Below, in pieces: positions 37,942-45,468 of a DNA stretch of 64,000 bases. Below the pieces are notes generated by a model. The model did no database searches. It had not been told where the DNA came from and worked only from the letters and a program-made list of their open reading frames with translations. Within the stretch, counting starts at the first letter, position 1. The number at the start of each line of letters is the position of its first letter. The translations under genes and the position numbers were made by a program. The stretch comes from Flavobacteriaceae bacterium (lineage in GTDB: Bacteria > Bacteroidota > Bacteroidia > Flavobacteriales > Flavobacteriaceae). The stretch covers positions 1 to 64,000 of the forward strand of contig PKDQ01000024.1 of assembly GCA_002862645.1 (NCBI GenBank). The letters are read 5' to 3'.

Positions 37942-38391
37942 TTATCCTTCCAAAATTTGAGCAGCGTGGTCTTTGGTTTTAACCTTATTGATCACCCGTA
38001 CTATAACTCCAGATTCATCAATTACAAACGAGGTTCTTATGATGCCCTCGTATTCTTTCCCTTGAAACTTTTTGGGCCCCCAAACACCAAACGCTTTGAT
38101 AGCGCTGTGATCTTCATCGGCCAGAAGTGGATATGGAAATGAAAATTTGGCAGCAAAACTCGCTTGTTTCTTAACGTTATCGGCACTTACACCAAGCAAC
38201 TCATAACCTTCGGCTTGAAGTGCAGCATAGTTATCGCTTAAATTGCAAGCTTCGGCTGTACAACCTGGCGTATTGGCACGTGGATAAAAGAATACGATAA
38301 GCTTTTTACCAGCGTAATTTTCATGTGATACGGGTTCTCCCAAATGATTTAAACCTGAAAAAGCAGGTAATTGATCTCCTTCTTGTAGCAT
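37942..38391 (-). CDS. bcp: Thioredoxin-dependent thiol peroxidase (BCP/PrxQ)
   Basis: 149 aa; KLIVFFYPRANTPGCTAEACNLSDNY. Confidence 0.95.
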   Translation of the reverse strand: MLQEGDQLPAFSGLNHLGEPVSHENYAGKKLIVFFYPRANTPGCTAEACNLSDNYAALQAEGYELLGVSADNVKKQASFAAKFSFPYPLLADEDHSAIKAFGVWGPKKFQGKEYEGIIRTSFVIDESGVIVRVINKVKTKDHAAQILEG

Positions 38392-38423
38392 TTTGTTTAT
38401 TTTTAGATGTTAAAAATACAAAA

Positions 38424-39071
38424 ATGAATAAAGCCGATAAGGTATCTTTTGCCATTAAAACCTTGGAAGAGCGCTATCCCACCATTCCAATTCCGTTAGA
38501 CCATAAAGATCCCTATACCTTATTGATTGCTGTACTCCTATCGGCGCAGAGTACCGATGTGCGTGTAAATCAAATTACACCAAAGCTTTTTGCCAAGGCT
38601 GACAACCCTACCGATATGATTAAAATGAGTGTAGATCAAATAAGAGAAATCATAAAACCCGTGGGCTTATCTCCTATGAAATCAAAAGGTATTTATGGCT
38701 TGTCGCACATTCTTTTAGAACAACACGACGGAAAAGTACCGCAAAGTTTTGAGGCGTTAGAAGCCTTGCCAGCAGTGGGACATAAAACTGCCAGTGTAGT
38801 TATGGCTCAGGCCTTTGGCGTCCCCGCATTTCCAGTAGACACACACATCCATCGCCTGATGTACCGCTGGGGGTTTTCGAATGGAAAAAGCGTGGTGCAA
38901 ACAGAACGTGATGCCAAACGTTTATTTCCAAAAGAAAAATGGAACGACTTGCACCTTCAAATTATTTGGTACGGACGTGAATATTGTCCCGCTCGAGGAT
39001 GGGATTTGTCAAAAGACATTATCACCAAAACCATTGGCAGAAAAAGCATCCTAAAAAAATTCAATTACTAA
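38424..39071 (+). CDS. nth: Endonuclease III
   Basis: MNKADKVSFAIKTLEERYP...; LPAVGHKTASVVMAQAFGVPAFPVDTHIHRLMYRWGF. Start moved from 38325 to 38424 (upstream part is antisense to bcp). The C-terminal [4Fe-4S] Cys cluster looks incomplete (only EYCPARGW). Confidence 0.9.
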   Translation: MNKADKVSFAIKTLEERYPTIPIPLDHKDPYTLLIAVLLSAQSTDVRVNQITPKLFAKADNPTDMIKMSVDQIREIIKPVGLSPMKSKGIYGLSHILLEQHDGKVPQSFEALEALPAVGHKTASVVMAQAFGVPAFPVDTHIHRLMYRWGFSNGKSVVQTERDAKRLFPKEKWNDLHLQIIWYGREYCPARGWDLSKDIITKTIGRKSILKKFNY

Positions 39072-39238
39072 TTGGCAATAGTATCCACATGACCCTTGGC
39101 TAATTTCAAAGGGTGGTATGCTGCAGCATATTGAAGAATCAGTGCTACTGAATTGGCACTTGGTTTAGGTTTTGATTGTTGGGTAGGTAGCGTGTAAAAT
39201 TTATTCATAAATTGTTTAAGTGGATAACGACACGCCAT
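39068..39238 (-). CDS. Small ORF of 56 aa downstream of the ECF sigma factor gene (not in supplied ORF track)
   Basis: Reverse-complement ATG at 39238: MACRYPLKQFMNKFYTLPTQQSKPKPSANSVALILQYAAAYHPLKLAKGHVDTIAN*; starts 5 bp after the sigma gene stop; stop overlaps the nth stop by 4 bp. Confidence 0.6.
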   Translation of the reverse strand: MACRYPLKQFMNKFYTLPTQQSKPKPSANSVALILQYAAAYHPLKLAKGHVDTIAN

Positions 39239-39243
39239 TGATT

Positions 39244-39825
39244 TTATTGTGTCATGGTCAAATTTCGATCGTCTATCAACTTTCGCAAATTGATTAAGCC
39301 ATATCGCATTCTACCCAAGGAAGTATTGATGCTTACGTTGGTTCTTTCGGCAATTTCTTTAAAGCTCATATCTTGAAACAAGCGCATTTTAAGCACTTCG
39401 TATTGATTTTCGGGAAGTTCAAGCATTAGGGCAGTAATATCAGATTTAATCTGAGTATCGATGATCATGTCCTCGATGTTTTTAGATGGCTCAGATAAAC
39501 GATAAAACACATCTTGCTCATGATCGTAGGTGTCGTACATTGGCATGCGCTGTTGACGTCTAAAATGATCAATGATAAGATTATGTGCAATCCGCATCAC
39601 CCAAGAAACGAATCGTCCCTCTTCGTTATATGCTCCTTTTTTGAGGGTTTGAATTACTTTAATGAAGGTGTCTTGAAAAACATCGTCAGCAATATCCCTA
39701 TCTTTGATTTTAGAGTAAATAAAACTGTAGATACGTTGTTTGTATTTGGTCAAAAGAATCTCGAAAGATTCATTATCTCCTTTCAAATACTGTTGAATAA
39801 GAATGTTATCGGGTAATATAGACAT
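39244..39825 (-). CDS. RNA polymerase sigma factor, ECF/sigma-70 family
   Basis: 193 aa; RDIADDVFQDTFIKVIQTLKKG, VSWVMRIAHNLIIDHFRR, EVLKMRLFQDMSFKEIAERTNVSINTSLGRMRYGLINLRK. Confidence 0.95.
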   Translation of the reverse strand: MSILPDNILIQQYLKGDNESFEILLTKYKQRIYSFIYSKIKDRDIADDVFQDTFIKVIQTLKKGAYNEEGRFVSWVMRIAHNLIIDHFRRQQRMPMYDTYDHEQDVFYRLSEPSKNIEDMIIDTQIKSDITALMLELPENQYEVLKMRLFQDMSFKEIAERTNVSINTSLGRMRYGLINLRKLIDDRNLTMTQ

Positions 39826-39987
39826 AGGCTACTCTTTTTAAAACTTAAAATTTAGTTGAGTATATGTCTATTCTATAAGCAAAAGTTATACCGCAAATAT
39901 AAAGAATTATATTTTACAGTGTAAAAAACGCTCCTTGGTTTTTAAATCGCTTGTGAATTGATATATTTATAGCTTGTTTAAAAAGCA

Positions 39988-42744
39988 TTGAAAAAGGAAG
40001 CAAGTATTGAAATTATTGGGGCGCAAATGCACAACCTCAAAAACGTGAGTGTGCAAATCCCAAGGCACAAATTTGTGGTCATCACTGGTTTGTCGGGTTC
40101 AGGGAAATCTAGCCTTGCATTTGATACGTTATACGCTGAAGGTCAGCGCCGTTACGTGGAAAGCTTATCTTCTTATGCCAGACAGTTTTTAGGGCGCTTA
40201 AACAAACCAAAAGTTGAACATATTAAAGGAATTGCACCTGCAATTGCCATTGAGCAAAAAGTAATCAGTAACAATCCCCGTTCAACTGTAGGTACCGTCA
40301 CAGAAATTTACGATTATCTCAAATTATTGTTTGCCAGAATTGGCGTAACCTACTCCCCTGTTTCAGGTAAAGTCGTTAAAAAAAACGATGTAAAAGACGT
40401 GCTTGAGCACATCAAAAAATTTGATGATGGAGCAAAATTGTTGATTCTTGCGCCAATAGGGATAACCAAAAAGCGAACCCTTGAGGGTATGCTAGAGGTC
40501 TACAAACAACAGGGTTACGCACGTTTGTTTGTCAATGATGCAGTAGTCCGAATAGATCATTTCAAGTCATCAGATGCCGATAATATCATGTTAGTAGTAG
40601 ACCGTGTGGTTGTAAAACATGAGGATGATGCCTTTAACAGAATAGCAGAATCCGTTGAAACAGCCTTTCACGAAGGGGATGGCACCGTTGTTGTCCACAG
40701 CTTAGCTGACAACAAGAGTCAACATTTTTCAAATCGCTTTGTCCTAGACGGCATTACCTTTACACTTCCCAACGAACATATGTTCAGCTTCAATAATCCA
40801 CTTGGCGCCTGTACGGCTTGTGATGGTTATGGCGATTTAATTGGTATTGACGAGCAATTGGTCATACCCAATACCAGTCTTTCAGTATTTGAAGGAGCCG
40901 TTACCCCTTGGAAAGGAGAGCGGTTACAGCGCTTAAAAAACGATTTTATTGATGCGGCCTATCAATACGAATTTCCGGTACACAAACCCTATTTTGAGCT
41001 CAGCAGCGATCAAAAGAAGCTATTGTGGGAAGGCGCTAAGGGGATTCGTGGCATTAATCAATTTTTTGCAAAGCTAGAAGCCAAGAATTATAAAATTCAA
41101 AACCGGGTAATGTTGTCGAGGTACAGAGGCAGAACAAAATGCGGCTTTTGTCAAGGAAAACGATTGAACGAGAACGCTTCATACGTTCGTGTTGATAAGC
41201 ACACCATTAGTGATTTGGTTGATATGCCCATCACATTACTTGCAAAGGAGATAGCAAAACTAAAATTAACCAAACACCAACAGCATATTTCGAGAAGATT
41301 ATTGGTTGAAATAAAGGATCGACTTGAGTTTCTACAACAAGTAGGACTCGGCTACCTAACGCTCAACCGTCGTGCCAGCACGTTGTCGGGAGGAGAATCC
41401 CAACGTATTAACCTAGCCACTTCATTGGGCAGCAGTTTGGTTGGTTCGCTATATATACTTGATGAGCCAAGTATCGGATTACACCCAAAAGACACCAAAA
41501 GACTCATTGAAGTTCTGCATGGACTTCGTAATTTGGGGAACACCATAATTGTTGTGGAACATGACGAGGATATCATGCAAGCATCTGATGAAATTATCGA
41601 TTTAGGTCCCGATGCGGGGGTTTTTGGCGGAGAGATAGTTGCCCAAGGTACCTTCAACGAATTGTTAAAAGCAGAAACTTGGACAGGAAAATACCTCTCC
41701 AAGCGAGCGCAAATTGAAATCCCTAAAAAGAGAATTACACCCAAAAAATTCTTACATATAAAAGGAGCACGTGAACACAACTTAAAAAATATAAACGTTT
41801 CCTTTCCACTCCAAATGCTTACCGTTATCACGGGGGTTTCGGGTAGCGGAAAAAGCACCCTGGTCAAGGACATACTGCTGCCAGCTGTTAGAAAAGAAAA
41901 AGACATTTATGGCGATAAGCTTGGTGAGTTTAGCAGCTTAGATGGCGACCTAGATGCCTTTCAAGAAATTCAATACATAAGCCAAAAGCCTATAGGATTG
42001 TCGTCACGCTCCAATCCAGTGACGTATATCAAGGCATACGATGAAATAAGAAAGTTATTTGCAAGCCAAGCGCTCTCAAAGCAAAGGGGCTATCAAACCA
42101 AACACTATTCTTTTAACGTTGATGGTGGCCGTTGCCCCAATTGTAAAGGAGAGGGAACAGTAAAGATTGAAATGCAGTTTATGGCTGACGTTGATCTTAT
42201 TTGTGATGACTGTAATGGAAAACGTTTTCAAAAGGAACTACTTGAAGTTACTTTTGAAGGCAAGAATATTCACAACGTATTGACCATGAGCATAGACGAG
42301 GCCATCGCTTTCTTTAAACAGTACAAACAAAACAAAATAAGTGATCGTCTTCAACCGCTTCAAGACGTGGGAATGGGTTATGTGTCTTTGGGACAATCTT
42401 CCTCTACCCTTTCAGGTGGAGAAGCACAGCGCATCAAACTGGCTACTTTCCTGTTAAAAGGAGCCCAAAAAACAAAAACGCTTTTCCTCTTTGACGAACC
42501 CACGACTGGACTCCATATGCATGACATCAAAAAGCTTGTGGGTTCCTTTCGTGCACTTATTGAACGTGGTCATTCCTTAATTGTGATTGAACATAACGTA
42601 AGCCTTATTGAACAGGCAGATCATATTATTGATTTAGGTCCTGAAGGAGGTATGCATGGAGGGCAATTGTTGGCAATTGGCGCACCGGAAGAAATCAACG
42701 CCAATAAAAAATCAAGCTTATATCAGCTTTTATTTAGCGATTAG
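39988..42744 (+). CDS. uvrA: UvrA-family excinuclease ABC subunit A
   Basis: 918 aa; GLSGSGKSSLAFDTLYAEGQRRYVESLSSYARQFLG, two ABC signatures (TLSGGESQRINLATSLGS, TLSGGEAQRIKLATFLL), Zn fingers (CGFCQGKRL, CPNCKGEG...CDDCNGKRF). Start appears to be TTG. Confidence 0.95.
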   Translation: MKKEASIEIIGAQMHNLKNVSVQIPRHKFVVITGLSGSGKSSLAFDTLYAEGQRRYVESLSSYARQFLGRLNKPKVEHIKGIAPAIAIEQKVISNNPRSTVGTVTEIYDYLKLLFARIGVTYSPVSGKVVKKNDVKDVLEHIKKFDDGAKLLILAPIGITKKRTLEGMLEVYKQQGYARLFVNDAVVRIDHFKSSDADNIMLVVDRVVVKHEDDAFNRIAESVETAFHEGDGTVVVHSLADNKSQHFSNRFVLDGITFTLPNEHMFSFNNPLGACTACDGYGDLIGIDEQLVIPNTSLSVFEGAVTPWKGERLQRLKNDFIDAAYQYEFPVHKPYFELSSDQKKLLWEGAKGIRGINQFFAKLEAKNYKIQNRVMLSRYRGRTKCGFCQGKRLNENASYVRVDKHTISDLVDMPITLLAKEIAKLKLTKHQQHISRRLLVEIKDRLEFLQQVGLGYLTLNRRASTLSGGESQRINLATSLGSSLVGSLYILDEPSIGLHPKDTKRLIEVLHGLRNLGNTIIVVEHDEDIMQASDEIIDLGPDAGVFGGEIVAQGTFNELLKAETWTGKYLSKRAQIEIPKKRITPKKFLHIKGAREHNLKNINVSFPLQMLTVITGVSGSGKSTLVKDILLPAVRKEKDIYGDKLGEFSSLDGDLDAFQEIQYISQKPIGLSSRSNPVTYIKAYDEIRKLFASQALSKQRGYQTKHYSFNVDGGRCPNCKGEGTVKIEMQFMADVDLICDDCNGKRFQKELLEVTFEGKNIHNVLTMSIDEAIAFFKQYKQNKISDRLQPLQDVGMGYVSLGQSSSTLSGGEAQRIKLATFLLKGAQKTKTLFLFDEPTTGLHMHDIKKLVGSFRALIERGHSLIVIEHNVSLIEQADHIIDLGPEGGMHGGQLLAIGAPEEINANKKSSLYQLLFSD

Positions 42745-44188
42745 ACCATTTTGCTACCCAGCCATTAACCGTATCAGAAAGCCTCAATATAGCAATCAAT
42801 ACGCCATATACAAGTGTAATCAAAATAGACTTAAGCACAATTGAAGCCAACGGAAGTATGTTTAACTTTAGCGTGCTACTAGCCGCAAACAACAATCCAA
42901 TAATAACAAATGCCTTCAAGGTACTTATGCTATAAGGATATACGCCAAAATAACGATATACATATGCCATGCGCACATAGGTAAAGATCACCAACACCAC
43001 TAGTGTTGACAAAGCCGCGCCATTGATTCCATATACTGGAATACTCAAGCGATTTCCAATGTAGACAAATACGGCCATACATATGGTAAGTGTTAGAGAT
43101 ATGCGGTACTGCTTCGAATTGAGAAGCATAGTGTTTGAGGCCCCCGAGCTCATCACGATAAGCTTAGCAAACGAAATCATCAACACCACCAGTGCGGCCG
43201 TTTCATAACCATCTACTTGTATTAAGTCAAATAAGGCATTGATGCTGCCGTTTACCAGCAAGAAGAACCACCCGCCCAACAACAATAGATTGATGGAACT
43301 ATCCTTATATAACTTGACTAAATGAGCATTATTTTGGTTGTTGATCGCCTTTGCAATCAAAGGGTTTAGAATTTGAAACAAGGCACGCCCTGGAACTTCA
43401 ATAAGAGTTGCAGTAAAAATACCCACAGAGTAAAAAGCCGTTTGGGCAATTGCTTTGTACTGGGGGAGCATAAACTTATCAATATCGATTATTAAGCTTC
43501 CAGCAGAAGCAGCCAAGACCAAATAAAAAGAGTAGCGCAAAAGCTCGGAAACATTCTTTGGCGCCTTAAAAGATATGGTAGGTGGTTGTATTCGGAAAGC
43601 AATGAACATCATCATGAGCATACGCAGGTAATACAAGGAGACCAATAAAATAAAAAACTGATCTAAATTGATCACTTCAACTTCGTAAGCAAGCAACAAG
43701 ATAAAAATTATAAAGCGTGGATAAATCTCTTTAAAAATATTTCCGATCACGGATTTAAAATGCACGCGTGCCCAAGAATAGAAAATCTCAAAGTAAGCTG
43801 TAGCAAAAGCCACAGCGAAAATAACCCATGTATAATGGGCAATTATGGGATTTTTAACAGATAGCAATGTCGCAATTGTGTTGTGAAAATATATGGCTAA
43901 AAAGCCAAAGGGAAGTACTACGAGTAATGGAACAATTACAATAAAGGAAAGAAAGTTTTGGCGCTCGTGCTTGGCATAGCCACTGTGAAACTTAATAACG
44001 GTTTGTGCTACACCAAATCCAATAAGCGGCATGAGTAAATTGGAAGAGGATAACAAGAAAACGACTAACCCCTGGTTGGAAGCGCCAAAAAAATGCGGAT
44101 ACAGTATAAGCGTATTCACCGCACCTATGCAAAAAGCAAACATGATGCTCAGCAAGTTTTTCGACGATTGTGAGGTAATCATATTCAT
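42734..44188 (-). CDS. Polysaccharide flippase / MATE-like oligosaccharide exporter
   Basis: 484 aa, multi-TM; lipopolysaccharide/polysaccharide biosynthesis protein-like. Confidence 0.82.
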   Translation of the reverse strand: MNMITSQSSKNLLSIMFAFCIGAVNTLILYPHFFGASNQGLVVFLLSSSNLLMPLIGFGVAQTVIKFHSGYAKHERQNFLSFIVIVPLLVVLPFGFLAIYFHNTIATLLSVKNPIIAHYTWVIFAVAFATAYFEIFYSWARVHFKSVIGNIFKEIYPRFIIFILLLAYEVEVINLDQFFILLVSLYYLRMLMMMFIAFRIQPPTISFKAPKNVSELLRYSFYLVLAASAGSLIIDIDKFMLPQYKAIAQTAFYSVGIFTATLIEVPGRALFQILNPLIAKAINNQNNAHLVKLYKDSSINLLLLGGWFFLLVNGSINALFDLIQVDGYETAALVVLMISFAKLIVMSSGASNTMLLNSKQYRISLTLTICMAVFVYIGNRLSIPVYGINGAALSTLVVLVIFTYVRMAYVYRYFGVYPYSISTLKAFVIIGLLFAASSTLKLNILPLASIVLKSILITLVYGVLIAILRLSDTVNGWVAKWSNR

Positions 44189-45468
44189 GTCAACAAACGG
44201 ATTAAGTTGAGGTATTCTTGCGCTATTACATTGCGTTCATATGACGCAACACCTGATGAAGGTTGGGGTAAATTGTTGTTTACAAACCAATCGATTAGGG
44301 TTTTTTCAATCAAAGCCTCTTCATCAAATGAAGCATAAACACCCAATTGATGCTTTTCAAAAAGCGGCTGCATGTCGCTTGGTTTTGGTCCAATTCCCAA
44401 AACAGGACGCTGAGCTGCCATATATTCAAATAACTTTCCATGGATAACATTAGCGGTCATCGGCATATTTATACCCAACAATAATAGGGATTTTGCATTT
44501 GTCAGTTGCGCATCGATAAGTTCTTTGGGTTGGTAACCCAAAAAACGCAGATGTGAATCAATACCGAGTGATTTTACCTCCGTTTTAATTGAAGTGGCTA
44601 CTTTGCCATATATATTCAGAGAGAAAGCATTACAGAAGTCGGTATTTGACTTGATTAGTGATGCGATGGCCTTCCACAAAGCTGTTGGGTTTTGTTGCGC
44701 TTTCAAACTTCCTGCATACACCATCCCAGCAGTAGGTTCAGATGCAATGGGTAGGCGCTGCTCAAAGCCATTGGTCAGTACAGCTATATTGTGATTGTGA
44801 ATTTTAAAGTCCGCTTTTAAAGACGGAGCAGTTACGACAACGTGATCTGCATATTGCAATACATTTTGTTCTAATTGCTTGTGCTTTTGCTTTGTCCTCT
44901 TGTTCAATGGCAGGCTTCGGTTTTGAAAAAACCCTGTCCATGGATCCCTAAAATCTGCAACCCATGAAACACCCGTTTGTTGTTTGGCCTGCAAGCCTAT
45001 TAAATGTAACGAATGTGGTGGCCCAGAACTAATAATCAAGTCATAAGGCTTTTGCTTGTGATGTTTCAAAAAGATTTGTGTTGCGGCTTTTGCCCAATAT
45101 ACCCTTGCATCTGGAATAAAAAAGTTGGCACGTACCCACAACATAAAACGCTTTAGTATCCCCGACTTTTCCCCTAGGTTCTCCCCTATGGGTTTGTTGG
45201 AGTTTTGTAATGGTTCCCAACCCGCAACCTTGATTTCTGTAATTCCTGAGTGAACTTTTTGCTCTAATCTATCATCGACTTGAGCAATACGAGGATTTTG
45301 GGGCACAAAAACACTTACATCCAACCCCTTGGCAGCAAAGTAGTTTGCCAAAAATAACCAACGCTGCACACCTGAACCTCCAGAAGGTGGCCAGTAATAC
45401 ACCATGATTGCAATACGTTTGATATCAGCCAAGTTTGCCCTCTTTTTGTTTACGCATAAGCATTCCAA
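44185..45468 (-). CDS. Glycosyltransferase (GT4-like)
   Basis: 427 aa; YYWPPSGGSGVQRWLFLANYFAAKGLDVSVFVPQ, YDLIISSGPPHSLHLIG, VHGKLFEYMAAQRPVLGIGP. Confidence 0.88.
   Translation of the reverse strand: MECLCVNKKRANLADIKRIAIMVYYWPPSGGSGVQRWLFLANYFAAKGLDVSVFVPQNPRIAQVDDRLEQKVHSGITEIKVAGWEPLQNSNKPIGENLGEKSGILKRFMLWVRANFFIPDARVYWAKAATQIFLKHHKQKPYDLIISSGPPHSLHLIGLQAKQQTGVSWVADFRDPWTGFFQNRSLPLNKRTKQKHKQLEQNVLQYADHVVVTAPSLKADFKIHNHNIAVLTNGFEQRLPIASEPTAGMVYAGSLKAQQNPTALWKAIASLIKSNTDFCNAFSLNIYGKVATSIKTEVKSLGIDSHLRFLGYQPKELIDAQLTNAKSLLLLGINMPMTANVIHGKLFEYMAAQRPVLGIGPKPSDMQPLFEKHQLGVYASFDEEALIEKTLIDWFVNNNLPQPSSGVASYERNVIAQEYLNLIRLLT

Noticed and set aside
38325-38423. N-terminal extension of nth in the ORF track
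   Set aside because: Antisense to the bcp start region; MNKADK at 38424 is the natural Nth start.
41352-41906. 184-aa minus ORF antisense to uvrA
   Set aside because: Long shadow ORF over conserved ABC-ATPase sequence; Ser/Pro-rich, no recognisable domain.
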